Shown: in pieces, positions 8,145 to 17,226 of the stretch
How positions within the stretch are numbered: position 1 is the stretch's first letter
Layout of the letters: each line of letters opens with the position of its first letter
NCBI RefSeq assembly: GCF_900103715.1
Contig: NZ_FNHL01000002.1
Coordinates: forward strand, 248,001 to 312,000
Direction: 5' to 3'
Source of the DNA: Halogranum gelatinilyticum
Lineage (GTDB): Archaea; Halobacteriota; Halobacteria; Halobacteriales; Haloferacaceae
DNA length: 64,000 bases
The notes under the pieces: generated by a model
What the model was told of the DNA's origin: nothing
The model's database searches: none
Seen by the model: only the letters and a program-made list of their open reading frames with translations
Made by a program: the position numbers and the translations under genes

Positions 8145-9110
8145 TCAGGCCTTGACGCCCAGATACTTCTCGTTGAGGACGTACTCGCCGCTGTCGTTCT
8201 GGACGAGATACTCGCCGTAGTAGGGGACCCGGTTGGCGACGACCTCGCGGAACGTCTCGCGGATCTCGGCTTTCGTCATCTCACCCATCGACTTGAGGTC
8301 GTCGTTGCGGTTGAGACAGCCCTTCAGATAACCCTCGTGGGTGACGCGCACTCGGTGGCAGTTCGCACAGAAGGTCTCGTTCTCGACGGGGTCGACGATC
8401 TCGACCATCCCCTCACCGACGTAGTACCGCTTGCGGTCGTGCATATCGCGGGTCTCCACGCGGTCGGCGAGGTCGGCGAGCCAGTCGTGGACGCGTCCGA
8501 TGTCGATGTTCCACTCGGGCTTGCCGGTCAGCTCGGGCATATACTGGATGAGCTGGAGCTGGAGTCCTTCGTTCTCGGCGACGTGGTCGACCATCCCCTC
8601 GACGTAGCCCGCGGTGTGTTTGAAGACGACCATGTTGAGCTTGACCGGCGTCAACCCCGCGTCGACGGCGGCGTGGACGCCCTCGATGACCTTCTCGTAC
8701 GCGCCCGATTTCGTGATCTCGGCGAACGCCTCGCGGTCCAGCGCGTCCTGCGAGACATTGACGCGGTCGAGACCCGCCTCCTTGAGTGCCTCCGCACGGC
8801 CCGGGAGGAAGGTGCCGTTCGTCGTCAGCGAGGTCTCCATCGAGTCGGGCGTCCGGCGGATGATCTCTTCGAGGTCCTGTCGGAGCATCGGTTCGCCGCC
8901 GGTGAACTTCACCTTCTCGACGCCGAACTCCTCGACGACCTCCAGAAAGCGGACGACGTCGTCGGCACTCATCTCACTGTCTTGGGCGTCCATCGGCCCA
9001 CGTGTGTCACCCAGTCCCTCGTTGTGACAGTAGACGCAGTCGAAGTTACACCGGTCGGTGAGAGAGATCCGCACCCCAGAGACCTCGCGACCGAAATCGT
9101 CCTCGAGCAT
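8145..9110 (-). CDS. moaA: GTP 3',8-cyclase (molybdenum cofactor biosynthesis)
   Basis: A 321-residue radical-SAM enzyme for the first step of molybdopterin synthesis. The SAM cluster motif C-x3-C-x2-C is at C21, C25 and C28, preceded by ISLTDR; GGEP follows at 71-74. The C-terminal cluster uses C248, C251 and C265 with the conserved CHRVRVT arginines. The protein ends in GVKA and does not have the terminal Gly-Gly dipeptide of the well-studied bacterial MoaA. The ATG at 9110 has a TATA-like element about 28 nt upstream. Confidence 0.95.
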   Translation of the reverse strand: MLEDDFGREVSGVRISLTDRCNFDCVYCHNEGLGDTRGPMDAQDSEMSADDVVRFLEVVEEFGVEKVKFTGGEPMLRQDLEEIIRRTPDSMETSLTTNGTFLPGRAEALKEAGLDRVNVSQDALDREAFAEITKSGAYEKVIEGVHAAVDAGLTPVKLNMVVFKHTAGYVEGMVDHVAENEGLQLQLIQYMPELTGKPEWNIDIGRVHDWLADLADRVETRDMHDRKRYYVGEGMVEIVDPVENETFCANCHRVRVTHEGYLKGCLNRNDDLKSMGEMTKAEIRETFREVVANRVPYYGEYLVQNDSGEYVLNEKYLGVKA

Positions 9111-9134
9111 TATACCTATTCTTCGTGGAAGTGT

Positions 9135-9143
9135 TCTTAAATG
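9135..9143 (-). promoter_or_regulatory. TATA-like element of moaA
   Basis: On the minus strand the sequence ATTTAAGAA is centred about 28-30 nt before the moaA ATG at 9110, the spacing of a leaderless or very short-leader haloarchaeal transcript. Confidence 0.5.
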
Positions 9144-9338
9144 AAGCGGCGATTGCCCACTCCCCGTAACCAGAGTCGGTTACGTCTCCAGGGGAACGTT
9201 CGCCCTAACCGTCACAGTTCGTGGTTGCGATGAGACCACCGTGACGCCCCTCCGACGTCTCCGACGCTTCCGACGTCCCGGACGGTTTCCAGGGGTGTCG
9301 GGACTGTCTCGGATTCTCGCTCCCGGAAGGTCTTTTGC

Positions 9339-9358
9339 TCGAAGGGACGACCCTTCGA
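9339..9358 (+). promoter_or_regulatory. perfect 8-bp inverted repeat abutting a start codon
   Basis: TCGAAGGG, a four-base ACGA spacer, and CCCTTCGA form a perfect hairpin or palindrome that ends two bases before the ATG of the eIF2B-family gene at 9361. No Shine-Dalgarno sequence lies between. It could be an operator on DNA or an RNA hairpin that affects initiation; the sequence does not decide. Confidence 0.55.
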
Positions 9359-9360
9359 AT

Positions 9361-10209
9361 ATGATAGACGAGACAATCGAGGAGATCCGAGAGATGCAGA
9401 CGCACTCCTCGTCTGTCGTCGCGGTGAAGGCCACCCGGTCGCTGTCGGCGTTGCTCGACCGTGACTACGCCACCGTCGACGAGTTCGAGCGCGACCTCGA
9501 ACACAACACGGGCGCGCTCCGTCGGGCGAACCCCTCACACGCCTCCCTGCACAACGCGATGCGGGAGGTCGCCCGCAGCGTCGTCGGCCGCGCGGACTCC
9601 GTCGAATCGGCCAAGAAGATCGCGAAGTCGACCATCGCCCGCGTCGTCGAGGACATCGAGACGGGCAAGCGCAAAGCTGCCCGTAACCTCGCGGACACCT
9701 TCGTCGACGGCGAGACCTTCCTCACGCACGATTACTCCTCGACCGTGCTGGAGGGGGTCGAACTCGCCGCGAGCGAGGGCATCCACACGACCGCCTACAT
9801 CACCGAGGCCCGGCCGCGCTACCTCGGCCGGAAGACCGCCCGCACGCTCGCCGAGATCGACCGCGTCGACCCGCATCTGATGGTCGACGGTGCCTCGGGC
9901 ACGTATCTGCCCGAATGCGACCGCGTCGTCATCGGCATGGACTGCATCGTCGATGACACCCTCTACAACCGCGTCGGCACCTTCCCGCTCATCGCCACCG
10001 CCCACCGCCTCGACGTCCCCGTCACCGTCGCCGGAAGCGGCGCGAAGATTATCGAGGACGGCTTCGCCTTCGAGAACGAGTACCGCCCGGCCAGCGAGGT
10101 GCTTCTCGAACCGACCGAGGGTGTCATCATCGAGAACCCCGCCTACGACGCGACCCCGGTCGACCTCATCGACGAGGTCGTCACCGACGACGGCGTCCGC
10201 GAGTTCTGA
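9361..10209 (+). CDS. eIF2B alpha/beta/delta-family protein (aIF2B-type; possible ribose-1,5-bisphosphate isomerase)
   Basis: A 282-residue member of the eIF2B/MtnA/R15P-isomerase superfamily: a helical N-terminal domain to about residue 110, then a Rossmann-like domain. Archaeal members include ribose-1,5-bisphosphate isomerase of nucleotide degradation. The isomerases use a Cys in a THC motif and an Asp in a G-x-D motif. Here the Asp is present (GMDCIVDD, D194) but the other site reads LTHDYSS, with Asp124 where Cys is expected. Isomerase activity is therefore uncertain, and a regulatory aIF2B-like role is possible. The start at 9361 (MIDETIEEIREM) is directly preceded by a hairpin. Confidence 0.8.
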   Translation: MIDETIEEIREMQTHSSSVVAVKATRSLSALLDRDYATVDEFERDLEHNTGALRRANPSHASLHNAMREVARSVVGRADSVESAKKIAKSTIARVVEDIETGKRKAARNLADTFVDGETFLTHDYSSTVLEGVELAASEGIHTTAYITEARPRYLGRKTARTLAEIDRVDPHLMVDGASGTYLPECDRVVIGMDCIVDDTLYNRVGTFPLIATAHRLDVPVTVAGSGAKIIEDGFAFENEYRPASEVLLEPTEGVIIENPAYDATPVDLIDEVVTDDGVREF

Positions 10210-10335
10210 GCCGACACGCCACTCTCGCCGCTCTCGACTCTGTTCTCTCAAAAAACACGTCCCGAAGCTGTTCTGCTGGCTTAGTCCAACGAGACCCACT
10301 CGCCTCGAAGACTGCCTCGCAGGTGTCGCGCTGAC

Positions 10336-11457
10336 CTACGTCAGCGAGACCCACTCACCAGTCTCGTCACTTCGCTCGATGGCGTCCAGCACGCGCTGGA
10401 CCTCGTAGCCGTCCTCGAACGACGGATGGAACTCCGCATCGTCGCGGACGGCCGAGAGGAACTCGTAGTTCTCGTGGACGAAGGTGTGTTCCCAGCCGAT
10501 GACGTGGCCCGGCGGCCACCAGTGCTCCAGATACGGGTCGGACTCGTCGGTGACGAGGATGGTCTCGTAGCCGCGGTGGTCCGCACCCTTGTACTCCAGT
10601 TCGTTCAGCCGTTCGAGCGAGAACTTCAAACTGCCCTCCGAGCCGTGAATCTGGATGGTGTGGTCGTTCTTGTGGCCGTCCGTCACGCGAGAGGCCTCGA
10701 ACGTCCCGATGGCACCGGACTCGTACTCCGCCTGTGCGGTGTAGGCGTCGTCGACGGTGACCGGCCGGGTCTCGTCGCTCCCGGCGACGGGGCGCTCCTC
10801 GACGAACGTTTGAAGTTGTCCCGAGATTCGGTCGATTTCGCCGACTTCGTCGCCGACGAGGAAGCGCGCGAGGTCGATGGTGTGGGCACCGAGGTCGCCG
10901 AGCGCGCCGCTTCCTGCCATCTCCTCGTCGTTGCGCCACGACCACGGAGCCTCGGGGTCGACGAGCCAGTCCTGGAGATAGCGGCCGCGAACCTGGTGAA
11001 TCTCGCCGAGCTTGCCGTCGGCGATGAGGTTCCGCGCGTAGCGGATGGCCGGGACGAAGCGGTAGTTGAACGCACAGCCCGCGACGACGCCCGCGTCGGC
11101 CGCGGCGTCGCGCATCTCTTCGGCCTCGTCCAGGGTGGGTGCGAGCGGCTTCTCACAGAAGACCGGCGTCCCGGCTTCGAGTGCCGCAATCGACGGCTCG
11201 GCGTGGACGTGGTTCGGGCCGAGGTTGTAGAAGACGTCGACCTCGTCGACGACGGCTTCCCAGTCCGTGGAGGTGTGTTCGAAGCCGAACTGCTCGGCCG
11301 CCTCCGCGAGTGCCTCCTCGTCGCGGCCGACGAGCGTGTGGCGGTTCACGTCGGGCGCGTCGTCGAAGAACATCGGCAAGCGGGCCAGCGCGTTCGAGTG
11401 CGCCTTGCCCATGAACCGATAGCCCAGGACGCCGACGTCGAGTGGTTCGTCCGTCAT
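10336..11457 (-). CDS. Gfo/Idh/MocA-family oxidoreductase
   Basis: A 373-residue NAD(P)-dependent sugar or polyol dehydrogenase of the glucose-fructose oxidoreductase/inositol dehydrogenase family. Seen: an N-terminal dinucleotide fold with G-x-x-x-G as VGVLGYRFMGKAH, the conserved E-K-P motif in FCEKPLAPT near residue 100, and the C-terminal substrate domain with DLGAHTIDLARFLVG carrying the family D-x-G-x-H-x-x-D pattern. It is 2 nt downstream of a xylose-isomerase-type TIM-barrel gene, the usual pairing for oxidation and epimerisation of carbohydrate acids or inositols. Substrate unknown; context with the ABC transporter operon suggests a sugar. Confidence 0.88.
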   Translation of the reverse strand: MTDEPLDVGVLGYRFMGKAHSNALARLPMFFDDAPDVNRHTLVGRDEEALAEAAEQFGFEHTSTDWEAVVDEVDVFYNLGPNHVHAEPSIAALEAGTPVFCEKPLAPTLDEAEEMRDAAADAGVVAGCAFNYRFVPAIRYARNLIADGKLGEIHQVRGRYLQDWLVDPEAPWSWRNDEEMAGSGALGDLGAHTIDLARFLVGDEVGEIDRISGQLQTFVEERPVAGSDETRPVTVDDAYTAQAEYESGAIGTFEASRVTDGHKNDHTIQIHGSEGSLKFSLERLNELEYKGADHRGYETILVTDESDPYLEHWWPPGHVIGWEHTFVHENYEFLSAVRDDAEFHPSFEDGYEVQRVLDAIERSDETGEWVSLT

Positions 11458-11459
11458 GG

Positions 11460-12428
11460 TTACTCCGCCCAGTAGGCGTCACCGGGGGTGGTCTCGAAGA
11501 CTGCGCGCTGGAGCAGGTCGACCGCCTTCTCCAGACCCTCCCGCGAGGAGGTCAGCGAGTCCTCGTGTTCGATGCTGAGCGCGCCGTCGTAGCCGACCAT
11601 CCGGAGCGTCGAGACGACGTCCTTCCAGTGTTCCTCGCCGTGGCCGTAGCCGACCGAGCGGAACAGCCACGAGCGGTCGAACTCCTCGGTGTAAGCATCG
11701 GTGTCGAGGACGCCCTTCACGTCGGCGTTGGCGTCGTAGACCTTCGTGTCCTTGGCGTGGAAGTGGTGGATGGCGTCCTGCTCGCCGAGGAAGCGGATGG
11801 CCTTCGTCACGTCGATGTCCTGCCAGTAGAGATGTGAGGGGTCGAAGTTCGCGCCGATACGCTCGTTCGTCGCCTCGCGCAGTTTCGCCATCCCGGTCGG
11901 TTCGTAGACGAGCATGTTCGGGTGCATCTCGATGGCGACGTCGACACCGTGGTCGTCAGCGAACTCGGCGATCTCAGACCAGTAGTCGACGGCGACCTCC
12001 CACTGGTAGTCGTGCGCCTCAGCGTGCTCGGTGGGCCACGGCGCGGTGATCCAGTTCGGCACCTCGTCGTTCGGGCCGCCCGCGGGCAGCCCCGAGAACC
12101 CGGTGACGGTGTTGACGTCGAGTTCGGCGGCGAGTTGGATTGCCTCGCGAAGCTCCGCGTCGGCCTCGGCCGCCGTCTCCTCGTCGGGATGCAGCGGGTT
12201 GTTGTGCGTCGCGAGCGCGCTCACTCGCATCCCGTGTTCGTCGAGGAGTTCCTGTAACTCCGCTTGGGCCTCCTCGTTGCCGAGGTACTGTTCGCGGTCG
12301 AGATGTGCATCTCCGGGGAAGCCGCCGCAGGCGAGTTCGACTGCGTCGACACCGAGACCGGAGAGGTATGTCAATGCGTCTTCGAGCGACTCCCCACCGA
12401 GGGGGACTGTGAGTACTCCGACGTCCAT
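11460..12428 (-). CDS. sugar phosphate isomerase/epimerase-type TIM barrel
   Basis: A 322-residue xylose-isomerase-like (AP endonuclease 2 fold) protein. Metal-binding acidic and histidine residues typical of the fold are visible: DVAIEMHPNM near residue 165, NFDPSHLYW near 193, HHFHAKDT near 220 and LSIEHED near 282. Family members act on keto-sugars or inosose, for example as epimerases or dehydratases. It is the first gene of the pair with the Gfo/Idh/MocA dehydrogenase (2-nt gap). The ATG at 12428 gives MDVGVLTVPL. The exact reaction cannot be assigned. Confidence 0.85.
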   Translation of the reverse strand: MDVGVLTVPLGGESLEDALTYLSGLGVDAVELACGGFPGDAHLDREQYLGNEEAQAELQELLDEHGMRVSALATHNNPLHPDEETAAEADAELREAIQLAAELDVNTVTGFSGLPAGGPNDEVPNWITAPWPTEHAEAHDYQWEVAVDYWSEIAEFADDHGVDVAIEMHPNMLVYEPTGMAKLREATNERIGANFDPSHLYWQDIDVTKAIRFLGEQDAIHHFHAKDTKVYDANADVKGVLDTDAYTEEFDRSWLFRSVGYGHGEEHWKDVVSTLRMVGYDGALSIEHEDSLTSSREGLEKAVDLLQRAVFETTPGDAYWAE

Positions 12429-12484
12429 ACGCGGGGCTACAACTACGCGACGAATAAAAGTTCAGGAGGAACCGATGGTTGCCG

Positions 12485-13594
12485 TCAGGTCGGCGACGCA
12501 CCGCTCGGCGCGCCGCCGCCTCGCTGCGGCCGCTCATCGTCGGCCGCCTCGTCGAGCGGGTCGTCCAGTTCGCCCATCACCGACTCGAAGGCGTCGGTCG
12601 CGGTCAGGAGACCGACGACCTCGCCGTCGCGCATCACGAGCGCGAGTTCCTGACTCTCGGCCTGGAACTGGTCGATAGCGTCGCTGACGCTCGTGTTCGC
12701 CGCGAGCGTCATCGGCGGCGCGGCCAACTCCTCGACGTCGATCTCGCCGTTCGAGAACGCCTCAAAGTGGTTGAACACCGCGGGCATATAGACGATACCG
12801 CGGAAGTCCTCGAAGCCCTCGCCGACGAGAGGGAAGCGGGTGTGAGGGGTCTCGGAGACGACCTCGAGGTTTTCTTCGGGGCTGTTCTCCGTCGACAGCG
12901 CGACGATGTCGTCGCGGTCGACCATCACGCTCTCGACGGACTGGTCGCCGACGCGCAGCGCGTTCATGACCTCCTGACGACGTTCTTCGGGCAGTTCACC
13001 CTCGTCGAGCACGGAGCCGAGTCGCTTGTGAAGGTCCGCGCGGGACTCGATGGCGTCCTGTTCGGCCTCCAGCCACGCGCCGGTCATCTCCACGCCGAAC
13101 AGCTTCAGCGTCCACTTGGCGACGGTGTCGCCGATGGAGATGATGGGCGAGATGAGCTTCGCGAACCAGTAGAGCGGGGTGGCCCCGTACTTACAGACGA
13201 ACTTGGTCCGCTCGACGCCGAGGTAGGTCGGCGTCTGCTCGCCGTGGGTCAGGTGTACGAGGTTGATGATGATGAAGGCGAGAATCCCCCCGGCCCCGAT
13301 GGAGGTGAGTGCCGGGTTCGTCAGATACGGCTCGAACAGCGCGGCCAGCGCGGGCTCGGCGACGATACCGACCGCGATGGACGACGCCGTAATCCCGACC
13401 TGGCAGCTCGTCAGATAGATCTCGAGGTCGTCGGTCATCTCCCACGCCCGACGCAGCCCCGGCGTGTCGAACTCGTCTTCGGAGTACTGTCGGACCCGTG
13501 TCAACGCGAACTCGATGGCGACGAAGAACCCGTTCGCCAGGATGAGCGCGAGCCCGGCGACGAGACGTAGCGACAGCTCTGCGATTTGCATCAC
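12485..13594 (-). CDS. CNNM-domain membrane protein with CBS pair
   Basis: A 369-residue integral membrane protein of the CNNM/CorC (hemolysin C-like) family, linked to divalent cation (Mg/Co) efflux or homeostasis. Seen: about four membrane segments in residues 1-150 (for example LVAGLALILANGFFVAIEFALTR, ending in the family FFVAxEFAL pattern), a cytosolic linker, then a CBS pair at about 205-340 with VMVDRDDIVAL and LALVMRDGEVVGLLTATD. The C-terminal transporter-associated domain of longer homologues is absent; a Ser/Gly/Ala-rich tail replaces it. It interrupts the sugar-metabolism genes without an obvious link to them. Confidence 0.88.
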   Translation of the reverse strand: MMQIAELSLRLVAGLALILANGFFVAIEFALTRVRQYSEDEFDTPGLRRAWEMTDDLEIYLTSCQVGITASSIAVGIVAEPALAALFEPYLTNPALTSIGAGGILAFIIINLVHLTHGEQTPTYLGVERTKFVCKYGATPLYWFAKLISPIISIGDTVAKWTLKLFGVEMTGAWLEAEQDAIESRADLHKRLGSVLDEGELPEERRQEVMNALRVGDQSVESVMVDRDDIVALSTENSPEENLEVVSETPHTRFPLVGEGFEDFRGIVYMPAVFNHFEAFSNGEIDVEELAAPPMTLAANTSVSDAIDQFQAESQELALVMRDGEVVGLLTATDAFESVMGELDDPLDEAADDERPQRGGGAPSGASPT

Positions 13595-13677
13595 TCACGG
13601 CTTCACGTCTCACGCCTAAAAATCGTGTGGCCACAGCGAGGACCGATTCCGGCTCGACGGCCGTTCGGAGTCGGGTC

Positions 13678-14745
13678 CTACTCGTCCAGACGGACGGCGC
13701 GGCCGGTCTCCGAGGACTCGTAGATGGCGTCGATGACGCGTTGGACCGCCAGCCCCTGCTCGACGGTGTTGCGGTCGGGTGCCTCACCGTCTTCGACGGC
13801 CTGGACGAACAGCTTCTGTTCCTCCGCGTGGGTCGTCACCGACCGCGTGTCGACGGTCGTATCGGTGAGATGGTTCGCACCGCCCTGTCCGGACTCGTAG
13901 AGGGTGAGTTCCTGGGCCGCGCGGTCGAAGTTCGCGCCAGCCTCGGTGCCCTGGATGAGGAACTCGTCGTTTGTGGGGCGGTTGACGGCCCACGCGACTT
14001 CGAGCGAGACGGTCGTGCCGTCGGCGGTGCGGAGGAACGCGCTCGCGGAGTCGTCGACGTCGAAGCCCTCCGGGCCGGTGTCTTCGCCCCACATCTCGAC
14101 GAAGGCGTAGTCGTCACGGCCGCCGAACTGCGAGCGGGTGACGCCCGAGACCTCGACGATCTCGGGGAAGTCGAGGAAGTAGAGCGCGAGGTCGATGGCG
14201 TGGACGCCGATGTCGATGAGGGCACCGCCGCCGGAGATCTCCTTGTTCGTGAACCACGAGCCGCGGCCGGGGACGCCGCGGCGACGGACGTAGTTCGCCT
14301 CGACGTGGGTCACGTCGCCGAAGCGGCCCTCGTCCTGGTAGTGCTTGAGGACTTCGACGGGGTTGGCAAAGCGGTTGTTGAAGCCGACCATACAGAAGCC
14401 CTCGGCCTCCTCGGCCGCGGCGGCGATGCGTTCGGCGCTTTCGAGGCTGTGTGCCAGCGGCTTCTCCAGGAGGACGTCGACGCCAGCTTCCAGCGCGGAG
14501 ATCGCGTACTCCTCGTGGAACCGGTTCGGGGTCGTGATGATGACGGCGTCGACGACCTCGTACAGCTCCTCGTCGCTCTCGTAGGCGAGTGCGTCGAACT
14601 CCTCGGTGAACCGCTCGCGGGCCTCTTCGGCGATGTCGACGCCGCCGACGAGGTCGGCGTCGAGGTTCTCGAGCTGGGTGGCGTGGTGGTGGCCGATGTT
14701 CCCAAGCCCGACGATTCCGATGCGTGGGGGACGGTCGTTGCTCAT
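13678..14745 (-). CDS. Gfo/Idh/MocA-family oxidoreductase (second copy type)
   Basis: A 355-residue dehydrogenase with the N-terminal NAD(P) motif IGIVGLGNIGHHH, the EKP motif in LLEKPLAHS near residue 93, and GGALIDIGVHAIDLALYFL as the substrate-binding signature. It is clearly a different branch from the gene at 10336-11457. The ATG at 14745 is followed by MSNDRPPR. It lies between the CNNM gene and the ABC transporter operon on the same strand, so it probably oxidises the imported sugar or polyol; this is inference. Confidence 0.88.
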   Translation of the reverse strand: MSNDRPPRIGIVGLGNIGHHHATQLENLDADLVGGVDIAEEARERFTEEFDALAYESDEELYEVVDAVIITTPNRFHEEYAISALEAGVDVLLEKPLAHSLESAERIAAAAEEAEGFCMVGFNNRFANPVEVLKHYQDEGRFGDVTHVEANYVRRRGVPGRGSWFTNKEISGGGALIDIGVHAIDLALYFLDFPEIVEVSGVTRSQFGGRDDYAFVEMWGEDTGPEGFDVDDSASAFLRTADGTTVSLEVAWAVNRPTNDEFLIQGTEAGANFDRAAQELTLYESGQGGANHLTDTTVDTRSVTTHAEEQKLFVQAVEDGEAPDRNTVEQGLAVQRVIDAIYESSETGRAVRLDE

Positions 14746-14868
14746 CGTGGTGAAGTTTACTCAAAGAATAGTTAAGTTACTCGTTCTCCGCAAGCGGGCG
14801 TGATACCGACAGTAACCCCGCGAAAGCAGGACTCGACGGCCGTGAGAACCGAGAAAACGGTGCGCGCG

Positions 14869-15072
14869 TCAGTAGAGCTGCTGTTCGCGCTCGGAGCGTT
14901 CTTCTTCCTCTTTCTTCTCCTCTTTGAGCTTCCGTCGCCCGCGGAGGAACTGCCGTCCCTTCGGGATGTAGATGGACCGGAGGTCCATCACGAACCGCAC
15001 CACCCCGTAGGCCCACGGCAGGAACAACAGGCTGACGAGCACGATGTACAGCACGCCGGAGTCGGTGACCAT
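14869..15072 (-). CDS. small membrane protein at end of ABC operon
   Basis: 67 residues: one hydrophobic segment (about residues 7-30, YIVLVSLLFLPWAYGVVRFV) followed by a highly charged Lys/Arg/Glu tail. It starts 2 nt after the stop of the ABC ATPase gene, so it belongs to the transporter operon. I do not recognise a family; an accessory or assembly role for the transporter is only suggested by position. Confidence 0.7.
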   Translation of the reverse strand: MVTDSGVLYIVLVSLLFLPWAYGVVRFVMDLRSIYIPKGRQFLRGRRKLKEEKKEEEERSEREQQLY

Positions 15073-15074
15073 CG

Positions 15075-16256
15075 CTAGTCGTCGCTCTCGGCTTCGGTCT
15101 GGGTAGTGCTTTCGGGTGTCGTCGGCTTGACCAGACCGTGCTGGATGGCGTCCCCGTTGTTCGTGTCGAACAGGTGGATCTTGCTGCGGTCGAGGACGAC
15201 CTCGACGTCTTCGTCCTCCGAGATGTCGCTGTCGGGGTCGACGCTCATGAGCAGCTGGCTGTTCGAGGCCGTCTGCGTCATGTTCATATCGGCGTCCTCG
15301 TCGAGCATGAGGTAGATGAAGATCTCGTCACCCATCGGCTCCAGCACGTCGCTGACGGCCGAGATTTCGGCGGTCGGGTGCGAGATGCTCCGACCTTCGT
15401 CGATCGGGAAGACGTCCTCCGGCCGGATGCCGAGCGTGACTTCGTCACCGACGTTGACACCCATCTGTGCGGGGTCGAACTCGATGTCGAAGTTCTTCGA
15501 GGTGAAGCCGCTTTCCGTGACTTCGCCCTCGATGAAGTTCATCGACGGCGAGCCGATGAAGCCCGCGACGAACAGGTTCTTCGGCTCGTTGTAGCAGACC
15601 AGCGGCGGGTCGATCTGCTGGAGCTGCCCGGAGTCGATGACGGCGATACGGTCGCTCATCGTCATCGCCTCCGCCTGGTCGTGCGTGACGTAGATGATGG
15701 TCGTGTCCAGCTCCTTGTGGAGCCGCTGAAGCTCCGTCCGCATATGGACGCGGAGCTTCGCGTCGAGGTTCGCCAGCGGCTCGTCCATCAGGAACACTTC
15801 GGGGTTCCGGACGATGGCGCGGGCGATGGCGACGCGCTGACGCTGTCCACCGGACATCTCGTCGGGCATCCGGTCGAGCATCCCTTCCAGCTGGACGATG
15901 TCCGAGGCCTTCTGGACGCGCCGGTCGATCTCCTCCTTGTCGTAGTCGCGGAGGCGGAGCCCGAAGCTGATGTTGTCGTAGACGTCCATGTGCGGGAACA
16001 GCGCGATGTTCTGGAAGACCATCGCGATGCCGCGGTCCTTCGGCGGAAGGTTGGTCACGTCGTGACCGGCGATGGAGACCTTCCCCTCGGAGGGGATGGT
16101 CAGCCCCGCGATCATCTCCATCGTCGTGGACTTCCCACAGCCGGAAGGTCCGACGAGACAGATGAACTCGCCGTCGTGAATCTCGACGTTCATGTCGTCG
16201 ACTGCCGTTACATCGTCGTACTGCTTGGTTACGTGTTCGAGTTTTACGTCTCCCAT
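15075..16256 (-). CDS. sugar ABC transporter ATP-binding protein (MalK/UgpC type)
   Basis: A 393-residue ATPase: Walker A GPSGCGKST (36-44), signature SGGQ (135-138), Walker B FLMDEP (155-160), switch His192, then a C-terminal TOBE/OB regulatory domain from about 240 as in MalK and UgpC. The ATG at 16256 (MGDVKLEHV) is preferred over an in-frame start 42 nt upstream that would lie inside the permease gene. It follows the permease stop by 4 nt. It powers the two permeases encoded upstream. Confidence 0.94.
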   Translation of the reverse strand: MGDVKLEHVTKQYDDVTAVDDMNVEIHDGEFICLVGPSGCGKSTTMEMIAGLTIPSEGKVSIAGHDVTNLPPKDRGIAMVFQNIALFPHMDVYDNISFGLRLRDYDKEEIDRRVQKASDIVQLEGMLDRMPDEMSGGQRQRVAIARAIVRNPEVFLMDEPLANLDAKLRVHMRTELQRLHKELDTTIIYVTHDQAEAMTMSDRIAVIDSGQLQQIDPPLVCYNEPKNLFVAGFIGSPSMNFIEGEVTESGFTSKNFDIEFDPAQMGVNVGDEVTLGIRPEDVFPIDEGRSISHPTAEISAVSDVLEPMGDEIFIYLMLDEDADMNMTQTASNSQLLMSVDPDSDISEDEDVEVVLDRSKIHLFDTNNGDAIQHGLVKPTTPESTTQTEAESDD

Positions 16257-16260
16257 GGTC

Positions 16261-17226
16261 TTACTCCTTGAGTGCTCCTGCGGTGAGCCCGCTGACAATC
16301 TTCTCCTGTGCGATGATGACGAGGATGGCGACCGGCAGCACCCCCATGATGCTTGCGGCGGCCATCAGATGGTACGGCGTGTCGAACTGCCCCTGCAGGC
16401 CGAGGATGCCGGCCACGATGGGGGCCCAGTTGCCCGCTTCGCCGTTGTTCATCAGGAACGAGAAGAAGAACTCGTTGTAGACGCTGATGAACGTCAGGAC
16501 GCCCGCGGTGGCGACACCGGGTGCCGACAGCGGGATGATGACCCGGAACAGCGCGCCGAGTCGAGTCGTCCCCTCGACACGGGCGGCGTCCTCCAGCCCG
16601 TCGGGGATCTGCCCGTAGAACGTCGTGAGGATGAAGATGGACAGCGGCATGAACAGCGCGCTGAACGGAACCACCATCGACCACGGCGTGTTGAAGATGT
16701 CCGGACTGTTGATGAACAGGCCGGTCCCGGGAATCGCGACTTGCAGCGACCCCGTGAACAGTTCGAACAGCGGGATGAGGAACGCCGCTGGCGGGAAGTA
16801 CGAGATGGCCAGGATACCGAGCATCAACGGTGCCTTTCCGGGGAACCGGAGGCGACCGAAGACGTACCCGGCGAGACTCGCCAAGACGAGCACGATGACC
16901 GTCGTCAGGACACCGAGCACGAAGCTGTTGAACATGAACACGTGGAACGGGACGCGTTCGAACACCGTCACGAACGACATCGGGTTGAAGCCGTTCGGGA
17001 GGAGTCCGACGTTCGACAGCATACTCTGTGGCGTCAGCGCGAGCGCTAACAGCCAGTAGAACGGGAACAGCGTGGTGAACAGGAAGAACACCGTCGCGAC
17101 GTAGAACATCGCGCGGTAGACCCGTTCGGGGTTCTGGATGGAGCGGTCGACCCAGCGGCCGAACGCGCCGCGTTTGAGCGGGCGGTCCTCGCCGATGGAG
17201 GTTCCCTGTCCGGAGTCGGCTGCCAT
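16261..17226 (-). CDS. sugar ABC transporter permease (MalG type)
   Basis: A 321-residue inner-membrane permease with about six transmembrane segments. The EAA loop that docks the ATPase is seen as DAARVEGTTRLGALFRVIIPLSAPG near residue 215. The N terminus is a polar stretch, then YVATVFFLFTTLFPFYWLLAL. The start ATG shares a base with the stop of the preceding permease (TGATG). It forms a heterodimer with the MalF-type partner. Confidence 0.93.
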   Translation of the reverse strand: MAADSGQGTSIGEDRPLKRGAFGRWVDRSIQNPERVYRAMFYVATVFFLFTTLFPFYWLLALALTPQSMLSNVGLLPNGFNPMSFVTVFERVPFHVFMFNSFVLGVLTTVIVLVLASLAGYVFGRLRFPGKAPLMLGILAISYFPPAAFLIPLFELFTGSLQVAIPGTGLFINSPDIFNTPWSMVVPFSALFMPLSIFILTTFYGQIPDGLEDAARVEGTTRLGALFRVIIPLSAPGVATAGVLTFISVYNEFFFSFLMNNGEAGNWAPIVAGILGLQGQFDTPYHLMAAASIMGVLPVAILVIIAQEKIVSGLTAGALKE

